Shown: positions 43,293 to 52,598 of the stretch, piece by piece | How positions within the stretch are numbered: the stretch's first letter is position 1 | Layout of the letters: every line of letters starts with the position of its first letter | Origin: an uncultured Erythrobacter sp. | Lineage (GTDB): Bacteria > Pseudomonadota > Alphaproteobacteria > Sphingomonadales > Sphingomonadaceae | Assembly (NCBI RefSeq): GCF_947492365.1 | Contig: NZ_CANLMB010000002.1 | Coordinates: 656,001 to 720,000, forward strand | Direction: 5' to 3' | DNA: 64,000 nucleotides | Translations under genes and position numbers: made by a program | Notes under the pieces: generated by a model | Databases searched by the model: none | Told to the model about the DNA's origin: nothing | What the model saw: the letters and a program-made list of their open reading frames with translations, nothing else

Positions 43293-43802
43293 CTATGGCG
43301 CGGAGCTTTCGCTGGCGGTGTCGGGAGTGCTGCTTGCCTCCCCGCTGGCTGTATTTTCACCAGCAGGCGCGCGTCCGAACATCTCGTCGAGACGTGCTTG
43401 TTCGGCGGCTTCCTCTGCGGCGCGGGTTTCATCGGCGCGGCGCTCGATTTCATCGACATCCATGCCCGCAACCGCGCCCAAAGCCTTGTAAAGATCACGC
43501 TTGCGCTGGGCCAGCTCGGCATCCTGCGCCTCACGCAGCTCCTTCACTTCCTGATTTTCGATGTTGGAGGCCATGATCTCCGCATCGCTCCGGTCAGGGT
43601 CATAGGTGGTGACATAGGTGATCTGCGGCTTTTCGGGAGTGCCGTAATGCTTCTCTCCCGTCAGCCAGACCATAATCAACGCAAATGGCGCTGTCGAAGC
43701 GATCAGGATTGGCCAGCGATAAGGGTTGGGCTTCCGAAACTCGGTCCAGAAGTCCACAATTCCCGGTGCGGGATTGAATCGTGATTTGGCGAGCCTGCTC
43801 AT
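43293..43802 (-). CDS. Conserved hypothetical single-pass membrane protein
   Basis: A protein of 169 residues from ATG 43802; a TTG at 43814 is a poorer start. The N-terminal FNPAPGIVDFWTEFRKPNPY is followed by one membrane helix (WPILIASTAPFALIMVWL) and a charged coiled-coil-like region (ELREAQDAELAQRKRDLYKA, EEAAEQARLDEMFG) with a Ser/Thr/Ala-rich tail. It resembles uncharacterised sphingomonad proteins. It ends 30 bases before ribD and may be in the same transcript. No function can be assigned. Confidence 0.75.
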   Translation of the reverse strand: MSRLAKSRFNPAPGIVDFWTEFRKPNPYRWPILIASTAPFALIMVWLTGEKHYGTPEKPQITYVTTYDPDRSDAEIMASNIENQEVKELREAQDAELAQRKRDLYKALGAVAGMDVDEIERRADETRAAEEAAEQARLDEMFGRAPAGENTASGEASSTPDTASESSAP

Positions 43803-43869
43803 GGTGGGGCGCAATATAGGGGCGGTGAGCGGTCTAGACCAGTGTTAGTAGGGAGTCTTTGTTGCGTGC

Positions 43870-43891
43870 GGACCGGACTTCCGTCCGGTCC
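43870..43891. repeat. Short hairpin beside the large palindrome
   Basis: GGACCGGAC and GTCCGGTCC form a perfect 9-bp stem with loop TTCC. It lies 3 bases before the large palindrome. Confidence 0.75.
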
Positions 43892-43894
43892 TTG

Positions 43895-43982
43895 GCCGCG
43901 CCACCCGCGCCCTCCACCCTTCCACCCGGAGCCTACCGGGATAAAATCCGGGTGGAAGGGTGGAGGGCGCGGGTGGCACGGC
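43895..43982. repeat. Large near-perfect palindrome, 36-bp arms
   Basis: Arms 43895-43930 and 43947-43982 pair at 35 of 36 positions; the inner 30 bp (from 43901 and to 43976) are perfect. The spacer is 16 bases. A second, mutually exclusive hairpin CCGGGAT-AAA-ATCCGGG (43936-43952) shares part of the right arm. No T-run follows on either strand. It fills most of the 218-base gap between the metallopeptidase stop and the membrane-protein start, and looks like a mobile palindromic or REP-like unit. Confidence 0.85.
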
Positions 43983-44020
43983 GCGAGCGATAGCGAGCAG
44001 TAAACAAAAGCCAATACCAA

Positions 44021-44767
44021 TCACCCGAAACTCGCATACAGGCTGCGGCCCTTGTCCTTCAGCCATTTGTCCGCGCGGCTGATGTCGTCTTCGTAAATGT
44101 CGCCCAGCAGCGCGTGGAAGGCGGGGCTGTGGTCGAAATGAATGAGGTGCGCGACTTCATGCGCGACCACTGAACGGCGGACGAAATCGGGGGCCTGAAC
44201 CAGCCGCCAGTTGATGCGGATGCGGTCCTTGTCGGAACAGCTGCCCCAGCGGCGCTGTGCCCGCGACAGACCGACCGGGACCGGTCCCAGCGCGGCGGCG
44301 GCGGTGTAGTCGGCCATATCGTCCTCGAACAAGGCCAACGCTTCGCGTTCGAGCCAGCGTTGCAGGCGCTTATCCAGCCCCTCTTGCGGGCCGCCGATGC
44401 GAACAATGTCGCCAGTGCGTTTGGGGCGGCGCGGTGCGGCCGCGTCCCATTCCACCGCCAGCGTCTCGCCGCGATATTGCAGCGTTCCGCCGGGTCCGGG
44501 CGCGCTTCGAGCGGGCACCTTGGCGAGCTGCTGGGCCAGCCAGTCCGCGCGCGAATGGGCAAATGCAATCGCGTCTTTGCCATTGGCCCATTTGGGCAGC
44601 GTGATGCGCACTTCGCTGCCATCGGGCGCAAGCCGCAGGGTGAGCCGCTTGGCTGTCCGGTGGCGGCGCAGAGCGATGGGAATGCTCGCACCGTTCAGCT
44701 CGATTTCGGGCTCTATCTGGGGATTGGGCGGCTTGGTGATATCCGCGCGTTTGAGCCAGTCGATCAC
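44021..44767 (-). CDS. YgjP-like M48-related metallopeptidase (DUF45)
   Basis: A protein of 248 residues starting with GTG 44767, which overlaps the previous stop (GTGA). The zinc site is [20 protein letters not shown] (H203, E204, H207), with the family [20 protein letters not shown] before it. The N-terminal half ([20 protein letters not shown]) is the usual beta domain. This gene family often sits beside restriction systems, but here the neighbour is a YcgN-type gene. The cellular substrate is unknown. Confidence 0.9.
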   Translation of the reverse strand: MIDWLKRADITKPPNPQIEPEIELNGASIPIALRRHRTAKRLTLRLAPDGSEVRITLPKWANGKDAIAFAHSRADWLAQQLAKVPARSAPGPGGTLQYRGETLAVEWDAAAPRRPKRTGDIVRIGGPQEGLDKRLQRWLEREALALFEDDMADYTAAAALGPVPVGLSRAQRRWGSCSDKDRIRINWRLVQAPDFVRRSVVAHEVAHLIHFDHSPAFHALLGDIYEDDISRADKWLKDKGRSLYASFG

Positions 44768-45255
44768 TCGGCATCCTCCGCATCAACGGCAAAGCCCATC
44801 GGGGCAGAGGGGCGGGGCGGCCCCCATTCAACGATATGATGCTCCAGCGGGCCAGCGTCCGTCTCGCTCACCACGCGCCCGGCGACCGAAACGCCGGCAT
44901 GCTTCACCGCCTCGCGGTCGCCGCTGATGAGATAGTGCCAGTCGTGCAAGGGGCGCCCGTCCGCGCGCAGGCGATAGGCGCAGGTCGTGGGCAGCCACGG
45001 CACATCCTCGACGATGGAGAGCGTCAGCCGCAGGCAATCGGGCACGAACGCCTTGCGGTTGCGATAATCGGAGCACTGGGCGCTTTCGCAATCGAGCAGC
45101 TTGCACGCGACATTGGTGTCTTCGATTGCGCCGGTATCGGCATCCTCGATCTTGTGCAGACAGCAGCGCCCGCAGCCATCGCAAAGGGCCTCCCACTCGG
45201 CGCGGGAGAGCTGCTCCAGCGGCAGCTCCCAGAAGGCCTCTCTTAGCTCACCCAT
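44764..45255 (-). CDS. YcgN/UPF0260-family cysteine cluster protein
   Basis: A protein of 163 residues. The cluster [11 protein letters not shown], with further Cys in [15 protein letters not shown] and PDCLRLT, is the YkgJ/YcgN zinc or iron chelation pattern. The C-terminal [20 protein letters not shown] is specific to YcgN. The function is not established. It overlaps the SCO gene upstream by 13 bases and the metallopeptidase downstream by 4, so the three are one operon. Confidence 0.9.
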   Translation of the reverse strand: MGELREAFWELPLEQLSRAEWEALCDGCGRCCLHKIEDADTGAIEDTNVACKLLDCESAQCSDYRNRKAFVPDCLRLTLSIVEDVPWLPTTCAYRLRADGRPLHDWHYLISGDREAVKHAGVSVAGRVVSETDAGPLEHHIVEWGPPRPSAPMGFAVDAEDAE

Positions 45256-45851
45256 AAAGCCAGTTCAGCCTCGACCGCATCGGCGCCCTGATCGTGGGGG
45301 AGCATCGAAATCGGCTCTCCATCAGGGCCGAACAGGAAGGAGATGCGCGAATGGTCCATCAGATATCCGCCTTCCTCATTCGCCTCGAATTTCGTGTAAT
45401 AGACGCTGAATTTCGAGGCGACATCGGCGATCTGTTCCTCGGTGCCGGTGAGGCCGATCATGCGCTCGGAAAAGGCATCGGTGAACTGCGTGAGCACTTC
45501 GGGCGTGTCGCGCTCGGGATCGACCGAGATGAAGATCGGCTGGACTTTTGCGGCCAGTTCCGGTGCGGATTGCTCGAACTGGGCAAAGCCCTGCATCGTG
45601 CGCTGCACATCGGTGGGGCAGGCATCGGGGCAATAGGCATAGCCGAAATAAACGATCCGGTACTGCCCGTCGAAATCGGTCCAGCGCACGGTTTCGCCAT
45701 CCTCGCTGGTCAGCGCGAATTCCCCGCCGATGGTCGCGCCTTCGAGCGGCGGCGACAGCGGAGCCCCGACCGATGTTTCTGGCGCGCAAGCGGACAGCGC
45801 CAGAGCGGCGATTGCGGTAAAGGCGGAGAATGACTTGGCGCGGATGTTCAT
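45243..45851 (-). CDS. SCO1/SenC-family copper chaperone lipoprotein
   Basis: A protein of 202 residues. The lipobox LALSAC gives lipidation at C22. The thioredoxin-like domain has the copper site CPDAC (C74, C78) and H167 in [12 protein letters not shown], with [14 protein letters not shown] between. SCO proteins deliver copper to the CuA or CuB site of haem-copper oxidases; the cbb3 cluster in this window lacks CuA, so another oxidase may also be a target. It is first in a three-gene operon. Confidence 0.94.
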   Translation of the reverse strand: MNIRAKSFSAFTAIAALALSACAPETSVGAPLSPPLEGATIGGEFALTSEDGETVRWTDFDGQYRIVYFGYAYCPDACPTDVQRTMQGFAQFEQSAPELAAKVQPIFISVDPERDTPEVLTQFTDAFSERMIGLTGTEEQIADVASKFSVYYTKFEANEEGGYLMDHSRISFLFGPDGEPISMLPHDQGADAVEAELALWVS

Positions 45852-45919
45852 GGTCTGCTAATTGCCTCAGGAGCAGAGGACACCCAAGGGGCAGCCTCAA
45901 AAATGATGTCTGACAGGAA

Positions 45920-46621
45920 ATGCGAAGGGTTCAAAGCGTGGGTTCGATTGTTTTGCGCAAATTAGGCTTGGTTAGAGCGAAAGCCAATGGCGGCTTGCAT
46001 GCAATGGCTGCAAGTGCACTTGCCATTGGAGCGTTTGCCGTCGGCGCGATCATCCCGCTTGGCCAGCCGGCACTCGCGCAGCTTTATTCGCAAGGCTACG
46101 AATTCCTCGAAGCGGTCAAGGATCGCGATGGCGACACGGTCACCGAAATGCTCAATGAGCCGGGCACGACCGTGATCAACACGCGCGACATCACCACGGG
46201 CGAATCCGGGCTGCATGTTGTAGTCGCGCGGCGCGATACGACCTGGGTGCGGTTCCTGCTGCAACGCGGTGCCAATCCCAATATCCGCGACAATGCCGGC
46301 CTCACCCCGTTGCAACTTGCGACACGGCTGGGCTTTGTCGAAGGGGTCGAGGAATTGCTCAAAAAGGGCGCGCAGGTCACGGTGGCCGACAGTCAGGGCG
46401 AAACCCCGCTGATGTCGGCTGTGCACCAACGCAATGTGGAACTGGTTCGCCGGTTGCTCGCCGAAGGTGCGGACCCTGACCGCAATGACAATTCGGGCCG
46501 CTCGGCGCGCGATTATCTGGCTCTGATGACAGGCAACACACTGTTGGCGCGTGAGTTTCAGCTTGCCGATGAAGCGCGCGAGGGGCAGGGGACGCAAGAG
46601 CAATACGGACCCTCTTTCTAA
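45920..46621 (+). CDS. Exported ankyrin-repeat protein
   Basis: A protein of 233 residues from ATG 45920; a GTG at 45938 preceded by AAGGG is also possible. A hydrophobic export segment (AMAASALAIGAFAVGAIIPL, ending PALAQ) is followed by four or so ankyrin repeats: GESGLHVVVARRDTTWVRFL, NAGLTPLQLATRLGFVEGVE, QGETPLMSAVHQRNVELVRR and NSGRSARDYL. It is a protein-interaction scaffold in the periplasm; the partner is unknown. It is 15 bases ahead of the COQ9 gene. Confidence 0.87.
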   Translation: MRRVQSVGSIVLRKLGLVRAKANGGLHAMAASALAIGAFAVGAIIPLGQPALAQLYSQGYEFLEAVKDRDGDTVTEMLNEPGTTVINTRDITTGESGLHVVVARRDTTWVRFLLQRGANPNIRDNAGLTPLQLATRLGFVEGVEELLKKGAQVTVADSQGETPLMSAVHQRNVELVRRLLAEGADPDRNDNSGRSARDYLALMTGNTLLAREFQLADEAREGQGTQEQYGPSF

Positions 46622-46636
46622 AGGCCGGGCCTTTTC

Positions 46637-47323
46637 ATGACCACCATAACCCCCGATTTTGCCGACATGACGCTCGACGAACTGCGCGTCGCGCTCGCGC
46701 CAGAGATTGCCGCTGCGGCGATTTTCGACGGGTGGACCGAGAAGGCGCTGGTGTCCGCCGCCGATATGGTCGGCGCTGACCCTGATATCGCCAAGCTCGC
46801 TTTCCCCAAGAAGGCGCCCGGCGGTCAGGCGATGGACATGATCGAGGCTTGGGTGACCGGCGTCGATCAGGCGATGGAAGCCGAATATCCGCAGGACCGG
46901 CTCGCGACGATGAAAATCCGCGAGCGTATCCGTGCGCTGGTGGCCTTCCGGCTGGAAGCGGTGGCGGATGTCGATGAGGCTGTGCGCCGCGCTCTGTCGG
47001 TGATGGCGATGCCGCAAAATGCGGCGCGCTCGATGCAATTGGGCTGGCGCTCGGCGGACATCATGTGGCGGCTCGCGGGCGACACCGCGACCGATTACAA
47101 CCACTATACGAAGCGCGCGATCCTTGCGGGGATCTATTCGGCAACGCTCGCAGTCTTCGTGAATGACGACAGCGATGGCAAGGCGAAGACCTACGAATTC
47201 CTCGACCGCCGCATTGATGGCGTGATGAAGTTCGAGAAATTCAAATACCAGCTGCTCGGCAAGGACCGCGAGATGCCCAGCCTAAGCCGGTTCTTGGGTC
47301 GACTTCGGTACCCCTCTAGGTAG
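46637..47323 (+). CDS. COQ9-family ubiquinone biosynthesis protein
   Basis: A protein of 228 residues. The N-terminal part has the TetR-like helical start of COQ9 ([20 protein letters not shown]), and the C-terminal domain carries [36 protein letters not shown] and [20 protein letters not shown], the lipid-binding COQ9 core. It supports ubiquinone synthesis together with COQ7-type enzymes. It fits the respiratory theme of the window. Confidence 0.92.
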   Translation: MTTITPDFADMTLDELRVALAPEIAAAAIFDGWTEKALVSAADMVGADPDIAKLAFPKKAPGGQAMDMIEAWVTGVDQAMEAEYPQDRLATMKIRERIRALVAFRLEAVADVDEAVRRALSVMAMPQNAARSMQLGWRSADIMWRLAGDTATDYNHYTKRAILAGIYSATLAVFVNDDSDGKAKTYEFLDRRIDGVMKFEKFKYQLLGKDREMPSLSRFLGRLRYPSR

Positions 47324-47450
47324 TTTCCTCCATATCGGAAGTGGATTAACGGACGCGGCGGGTCGCTCTGCGCTGCGCTGTGTCCTATCAACCTTGCCAG
47401 AGATTCGCGGCGGATTGGCCGCGCAACTGGATCACGGAAGGAATAAGAGG

Positions 47451-47990
47451 ATGGCGGGTTCGCTCAATAAGGTCATGCTGATCGGCAATCTCGGGGCAGA
47501 TCCCGAAGTGCGCAGCTTTCAGAATGGCGGCAAAGTGTGCAACCTGCGCATCGCAACCAGCGAGACGTGGAAAGACCGCAACACCGGTGATCGTCAGGAA
47601 CGCACCGAGTGGCACACGGTTGCGATCTTCTCAGAAGGTCTGGTGAACGTTGCCGAGAACTACCTCAAAAAGGGATCGAAGGTTTACGTCGAAGGCCAGC
47701 TCCAGACCCGCAAATGGCAGGACCAGAACGGGCAGGATCGCTATTCGACCGAGATCGTACTGCGCGGCTTTAACGGCACGCTGACCATGCTCGACGGCCG
47801 CGGCGAAGGCGGCGGCGGTGGTGGCGGGGGCGGTGGACGCTCCGGCGGCGGCTATGGCGGCGGTGGCGGCCAAGGCGGCGCTCAAGGTGGTGGCGGCCAA
47901 GGTGGCGGCGGCGGCTGGAACCAGGGTGGCGGCTCGGCTGGCGGTTCAGGCGGCGGCCACGACGATCTCGACGACGATATCCCGTTTTGA
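47451..47990 (+). CDS. ssb: Single-stranded DNA-binding protein
   Basis: A protein of 179 residues. ATG 47451 directly follows AAGAGG. The OB fold covers about residues 1-115 ([40 protein letters not shown]). It is followed by a Gly-rich linker of about 50 residues and the conserved acidic tip DDDIPF that recruits repair and replication proteins. The linker is nearly pure Gly with Gln, Asn and Ser. The stop is 4 bases from the convergent gene's stop. Confidence 0.96.
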   Translation: MAGSLNKVMLIGNLGADPEVRSFQNGGKVCNLRIATSETWKDRNTGDRQERTEWHTVAIFSEGLVNVAENYLKKGSKVYVEGQLQTRKWQDQNGQDRYSTEIVLRGFNGTLTMLDGRGEGGGGGGGGGGRSGGGYGGGGGQGGAQGGGGQGGGGGWNQGGGSAGGSGGGHDDLDDDIPF

Positions 47991-47994
47991 TCGA

Positions 47995-48678
47995 TCAGTA
48001 GATCGCCTCGGCGATGCGCGCCCAAGTTTCTGATGGGCCGACCATAAATCTCACAGGTGCGCCGCCAACGGCGACCACAAGCCCCAGCACGCTGGCCCAA
48101 TGCGGTCTGCCGCGGCTTCTCCAGTCGTAGACAAGGAACGCACCGGCAATTGCGAATGCGGCAATGCCGGCCAGCGGCTCGAAACCGATTGCCAGCCCCA
48201 ATCGCGCAGTCGCAGGGGGCAGCATCATCAGCCCTGCGAGCACCATCAGCCGCTTATGCGCTGCGCCATTGGTCCGGTTGGCGAGCGCGAGGGCGTAGAA
48301 CAGCACAAAACCCAGCAGGTCCATTGTCGGGAAAATTGTCGATCCGGCGGGCGTCATTCCCGCAATCGAGGTCTCGGGCCGGGCAATCGCCGCGCTGACA
48401 GCAAAATATCCCGTGACCAAAATCAACGCGACCAGCGCGGCGCTCAACTGGCCCAATCGCTTGTGGAGCGTGAAGTTGGCCTTGCCGATCAGACGCGCCT
48501 GCGAGGCGGTCAAAATGTACCAGCCTAGCATGACGATCCCGTGGAAGATCAGCAGCGTACTAGGCGGAAACGGAAATTCGGGCAGGTACAGGGCGGACGC
48601 GCCAAATCCGGCGAAGATGATCACGATCATCGCGATGGTCATGTTGAAAAAGAACGGTTCCGCGCGTGGATTGGTCAT
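47995..48678 (-). CDS. Hypothetical polytopic membrane protein
   Basis: A protein of 227 residues from ATG 48678. About six to seven membrane helices are seen, with conserved His/Arg-containing loops LIFHGIVMLGWYILTASQAR and FTLHKRLGQLS, and NGAAHKRLMVLAGLMM. The paired H-K-R motifs resemble small haem- or quinone-binding membrane proteins often annotated as hypothetical in sphingomonads. Its start overlaps a small upstream frame by ATGA. Function unknown. Confidence 0.82.
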   Translation of the reverse strand: MTNPRAEPFFFNMTIAMIVIIFAGFGASALYLPEFPFPPSTLLIFHGIVMLGWYILTASQARLIGKANFTLHKRLGQLSAALVALILVTGYFAVSAAIARPETSIAGMTPAGSTIFPTMDLLGFVLFYALALANRTNGAAHKRLMVLAGLMMLPPATARLGLAIGFEPLAGIAAFAIAGAFLVYDWRSRGRPHWASVLGLVVAVGGAPVRFMVGPSETWARIAEAIY

Positions 48679-48782
48679 AGTCGACTGCCCGGGAGTGGTC
48701 TGAAGAAACAGTCCCCGATCGTCATGCCGACGATGAAGATGGCGAGAGCCAATCCGTTCACCCCCATGCGGATTGCCTGCAT
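48675..48782 (-). CDS. Candidate small membrane protein (35 residues)
   Basis: The frame MQAIRMGVNGLALAIFIVGM then TIGDCFFRPLPGSRL has one hydrophobic helix. Its TGA overlaps the ATG of the next gene (ATGA), as in many true gene pairs of this window. A longer version starts at 48869. No clear ribosome-binding site was found, so this is tentative. Confidence 0.42.
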   Translation of the reverse strand: MQAIRMGVNGLALAIFIVGMTIGDCFFRPLPGSRL

Positions 48783-48945
48783 TGCGACTGTCGTAAGACA
48801 ACACTGCCAGAACGACCGGGAAGCTGCAAGAAAGCGCTCCCGCGCTGCGCATGCCGGTCGGCGAGGCATTCGGCTAACCCATTGACTTGGCGCGCAATAG
48901 ATGGCTTCTTTGCCGCTGGGTCGATTCAGCTCGGGGGAGTAAGAA

Positions 48946-49413
48946 TTGCTGTCGTTGATCTATGTTAGCACCGCAGCCACGCAAATGAATGATGCCGAGA
49001 TTGAGGCGATTACGACGCGCGCGGCAGCTCGAAATGCCAATGCGGGTGTTACCGGAATGCTCGCCTACAATTCGCGCAACTTCATGCAATTGCTCGAAGG
49101 CGGCGGCGAAGCGGTCCTGTCCATTATGCAAGATATCGAGCGGGACGAACGCCACGAAAGCATCGTCTATCTGCGGCAGGATAGCCGCGAAAGCCGGGAA
49201 TGCCCCGACTGGTCGATGCGGTCGCTTCTGACCCCGCTTGTCGGGATCGGTTCGGCCAGCGTCTTTACCGGATCGCTGCCGCGTACGATGGAGCTGGACA
49301 CCAAGATGCTCTTCACCAGCTTTGCCTCCAGCCTCACAGCCGACGCAGCGCAGCGCCATGCCGAGCAAGAGGCGGCGCTGATGGCCGGAACCGGCGCTGC
49401 CCAGAACGACTGA
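48946..49413 (+). CDS. BLUF-domain blue-light sensor
   Basis: A protein of 155 residues starting at TTG 48946 behind GGGGGAG. The BLUF domain covers about residues 1-95: flavin-contact Tyr Y6 (SLIYVST), N30/N32 (ARNANAGVTGML), Q48 (FMQLLEG), and a Trp in CPDWSM. The C-terminal part of about 50 residues is helical with no effector domain, so it is a short BLUF protein that signals through partner binding. The neighbour is a Crp-family regulator (convergent). Confidence 0.93.
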   Translation: MLSLIYVSTAATQMNDAEIEAITTRAAARNANAGVTGMLAYNSRNFMQLLEGGGEAVLSIMQDIERDERHESIVYLRQDSRESRECPDWSMRSLLTPLVGIGSASVFTGSLPRTMELDTKMLFTSFASSLTADAAQRHAEQEAALMAGTGAAQND

Positions 49414-49424
49414 GATTTGCGAGT

Positions 49425-50102
49425 TTAGTCGAGAGCAAACAGTGCCAAACCCTCGGGGTCGGGCACAGTGATCCTGCCATAGCCGCGCTCGATCAGTCCC
49501 GCTTCTTCCAGCGCGCTTAAGGCCGCATTAGCGGTTGCTCGGGTCACGCCCAGCAGGTCGGCGAGTTCCTGCTGGGTGATCGCGGTCTGGCCGTCGGCCC
49601 GGGCCAGGTTGGCGAGCAATCCGGCCAGCCGCTGGGGATTGGTGCCGCGCCGCATTCCCGCGAGCTGATCGAGCGTGTCCTGCAATTGCGCAGACAAGGC
49701 AGAGAGCAGCGCGCGGTTGGAGGCAGGATATTCGATCAACAGGTCGAGAAAGGGCGCGCCGCGAATAAAGCGCAAACGGCTCACCCCGCGCGAGACTGCA
49801 TCGACAACCCGCGGCCTGCCGGAAAACAGCGCAAGCTCACCGTATGAATCGCCCGGGCCCAGCACCGCAACCGCGCGAAAATCGCCATCGGGAAGGAACT
49901 GGCCGACGCGCACGCTGCCTTGCTCGATCAGCCAGAACCCGTCTGCGAGCGTCCCGCGATGCTGGATGAACTGATTGTCGCTGAATTCGCGGATCGGGCT
50001 GGCCGCGCGCACTCTCTCTTTCACCTCATCCTCAAGCGCGGCGAACAGCATCGGCACGGCGAGCGAGCGGCGGGGATCGGATAAATGTAAAGAATTAGAC
50101 AT
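49425..50102 (-). CDS. Crp/Fnr-family transcription regulator
   Basis: A protein of 225 residues. A cyclic-nucleotide-binding-like domain (GFWLIEQGSVRVGQFLPDGD, VLGPGDSYGELALFSGRPR) precedes a helix-turn-helix (ITQQELADLLGVTRATANAA). The recognition helix lacks the E-xx-SR of FNR/FixK, so its site is different. It is divergent from the fatty acid hydroxylase gene, 49 bases away, which may be its target. Confidence 0.9.
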   Translation of the reverse strand: MSNSLHLSDPRRSLAVPMLFAALEDEVKERVRAASPIREFSDNQFIQHRGTLADGFWLIEQGSVRVGQFLPDGDFRAVAVLGPGDSYGELALFSGRPRVVDAVSRGVSRLRFIRGAPFLDLLIEYPASNRALLSALSAQLQDTLDQLAGMRRGTNPQRLAGLLANLARADGQTAITQQELADLLGVTRATANAALSALEEAGLIERGYGRITVPDPEGLALFALD

Positions 50103-50151
50103 TCTTGCGCAGACCTAACCGCTATCAGTCTCTCCAACAAGGGAGAGAATC

Positions 50152-51000
50152 ATGCCCGCTTCAACCATTGCTATCCTGTCGATCTTTGCATTCTTCGCCG
50201 CTCTCGAATTGTGGCGCACCAACCTGTTCGGCAAAGGCGAGCAGACCCGCGATGACGGGATTGTTGAAGCGGTCAGCATGACCATGCTGGTGGCGATCAC
50301 TCAGCCCGCGATCATCTTCACCGCAGCTGCGCTGATGGGGCTTTTCCTGCCGCAATTCGAAGGGGCCTTGGCGGATATCAATGTCTTCGCCGCGATCGCT
50401 CTGTTCCTGATCCTCGACGATATGACGCAATATTGGTGGCACCGCGCCAGCCACACATTCCCAAGGCTCTACAACCTCCACCGCGCGCACCATAACGCGA
50501 AATATATGAGCGTGCGCCTCGTCTACCGGAACAACATTATCTATTACGCGATCATGCCGGGCCTGTGGTTCGCTGGCATCCTGCTCTATCTGGGGCTGGG
50601 CTGGGTCTATGCCTTCTACCTCGTCGTGAAGATGACGGTGATTATCGGCGCGCATTCTGATGTGGCGTGGGACCGTCCGCTCTATGCGATCAAGTGGCTC
50701 TCGCCCTTAATGTGGGTGGTTGAGCGCACCATCTCGACCCCTGCGACCCACCATGCGCATCATGGCCGCCATGCCGACGATCCGGCGGTGAACTACAAAG
50801 GCAATTACGGCAATCTGCTGTTCTTCTGGGACATCCTGTTCGGCACCGCCAAGATCACGCGCCAATATCCAGAGAGCTACGGGGTCGAGAACCTCGCCCC
50901 TGCCAGCCTGGGCCAGCAATTGCTGTGGCCGATTTTTCCTGAGAACAAGCAGATGGACAGCGCCGTAAGCGAAACGCCGTTGCCAGCACGAGAGGCCTAG
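50152..51000 (+). CDS. Sterol desaturase/fatty acid hydroxylase family protein
   Basis: A protein of 282 residues. The di-iron His boxes are HRASH, HRAHHN and HHAHHGRHAD, set between four or more membrane helices. Such enzymes hydroxylate or desaturate lipids, carotenoids or sterol-like molecules; the exact substrate is not clear. GGGAGAG precedes the ATG. It is divergent from the Crp-family gene. Confidence 0.92.
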   Translation: MPASTIAILSIFAFFAALELWRTNLFGKGEQTRDDGIVEAVSMTMLVAITQPAIIFTAAALMGLFLPQFEGALADINVFAAIALFLILDDMTQYWWHRASHTFPRLYNLHRAHHNAKYMSVRLVYRNNIIYYAIMPGLWFAGILLYLGLGWVYAFYLVVKMTVIIGAHSDVAWDRPLYAIKWLSPLMWVVERTISTPATHHAHHGRHADDPAVNYKGNYGNLLFFWDILFGTAKITRQYPESYGVENLAPASLGQQLLWPIFPENKQMDSAVSETPLPAREA

Positions 51001-51128
51001 ACTGGCCGCGCCGCAGGACCTCAATACCCGGCAAGGCATTTCAAGCGCCGCTTGCCATTGATCGAACTTGTTGGTGCATTGGTCGCAGGGTATTGGGAAC
51101 CTCGCAGAACACCTCTATTCGCGCCTCG

Positions 51129-52583
51129 ATGAACAGAATTTCGAATCTGACAGCTTTCATTTTCCACGCAGCAGGGCTGCTCCTGCTCGCAGGTTGCACC
51201 TCGGCCAGCGGGGTTGCGGACCAGACCCAGCCGTGGTTGATCGCAAGCGACCTTAGGTCAGTGCAACAGGATGACGGCCGCACCGATCCCGCCGTGCGCG
51301 GTGTCTGGCGTAGCCGCGGCTATGGCCGCATTCTGGACATTTCGGAGCAAGGCGTTCGGCAGTATGAGGCCGGAACGCAGTGTTATAGTCCGGCACGCGA
51401 GGACGGGTCCTCGCTCAGCGAAATGGATTCGGTCACTTACCGCTATTTCCGCATGCTGCCGGGGGAAAAGAGCGCGATCTTCCAGCTCCTTCGCGGCGAT
51501 ACCAATGTGGTGTTCGACCGGCTGGATAGCTTGCCCGCTGCTTGCCGGACCGAATTGCCCGTTTCTCCTCGAGCGGTGTCCGATGCCTTCCTCGACGCGT
51601 TCGAGCGGCACTACGCATTTTTCGAGCGCCGACCGCCCGACCACGCTGCAAGGGCAGCACGGCTGCGCGCGCAAATCAGGCCTGACATGGGCGATGAAGA
51701 ATTGTGGGCGGCGCTCGGCACCTACATGGACGGCCTGTCAGACAGCCACACCAAGTTGATCGGAGAAGTCGCCGGTGAGCGCCGCCGTATTCAGGACGGC
51801 CAGGGCGAAACCCTGCCTCGCATTCGCAGCGCACAGGGCGGCGAGAGCGAATGGCTGGTCGGTTTGATCGGGCAGACGCTAGACCGATTAGACGAAGGCG
51901 CGCAGCATACCGGGCGCGACCGGATCATCTGGGGCCTGATCGATAACCGGATCGGCTATCTCCAGATTTTCCAGATGGGCGGCTTCACCGACCGGCAGGA
52001 CTTTGGCAGCGATGAATGGGCCGATGCGGAAATGGCGGAATTCAACCGCATCATGGACGAAGCTTTCGCGGCATTTGACCAAGCGGGTGTGGCTGCAATT
52101 ATCGTCGATCTGTCCAACAATCGCGGCGGCTGGGACCAGATTGCGAAGGCCATTCCCGGACGCTTCACCGACAGCGCATATACCGGCTTCACGACCCGCG
52201 CGCAGGGATCAGGCCTTGCTGAATTCCCACATGTGATCGAACCTGCTGCGGGAACCCGTTTCATCGGCCCAACCTATCTGTTGACGAGCGATGTCACGGT
52301 GAGCGGCGGTGAGCTTGCTAGCCTGGCTCTGCTGCAAAACCCGCAGGTTGTGCACGTCGGCACGAAAACGCGCGGAGCCTTCTCTACGCCTTTGGCGAAG
52401 CGCCTGCCGAATGGTTGGCTGCTGGAGGTTTCGAACGAAACCTTCGCCGCGCCCGATGGCGTGGTTTATGAAGAGACCGGGCTGGAACCGCGCATCAATA
52501 TCGAGGTTTACCCGCAAGACGATCCGGTGGGCGGGCATTGGAAGGCGATCGAGCGCATCGTGGCGCTGGCCGGAGCGCAGTAG
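51129..52583 (+). CDS. S41-family (tail-specific protease) lipoprotein
   Basis: A protein of 484 residues. ATG 51129 gives a lipoprotein signal with lipobox LLLAGC (C23). The N-terminal domain has GVWRSRGYGRILDISEQGVR, and the S41 domain has NRIGYLQIFQMGGF, AAIIVDLSNNRGGWDQIA, and the active-site segment YLLTSDVTVSGGELASLAL followed by VHVGTKTRGAFSTPLAKRLP, with Ser and Lys in the expected places. No PDZ domain is obvious. It probably cuts peptides in the periplasm. Confidence 0.85.
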   Translation: MNRISNLTAFIFHAAGLLLLAGCTSASGVADQTQPWLIASDLRSVQQDDGRTDPAVRGVWRSRGYGRILDISEQGVRQYEAGTQCYSPAREDGSSLSEMDSVTYRYFRMLPGEKSAIFQLLRGDTNVVFDRLDSLPAACRTELPVSPRAVSDAFLDAFERHYAFFERRPPDHAARAARLRAQIRPDMGDEELWAALGTYMDGLSDSHTKLIGEVAGERRRIQDGQGETLPRIRSAQGGESEWLVGLIGQTLDRLDEGAQHTGRDRIIWGLIDNRIGYLQIFQMGGFTDRQDFGSDEWADAEMAEFNRIMDEAFAAFDQAGVAAIIVDLSNNRGGWDQIAKAIPGRFTDSAYTGFTTRAQGSGLAEFPHVIEPAAGTRFIGPTYLLTSDVTVSGGELASLALLQNPQVVHVGTKTRGAFSTPLAKRLPNGWLLEVSNETFAAPDGVVYEETGLEPRINIEVYPQDDPVGGHWKAIERIVALAGAQ

Positions 52584-52598
52584 AAGCCAGCCTGAAAT

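Noticed and set aside
41604..43300. FMN riboswitch before the riboflavin genes
   Set aside because: ribD is preceded closely by another gene in the same direction, and no RFN-like conserved sequence was seen.
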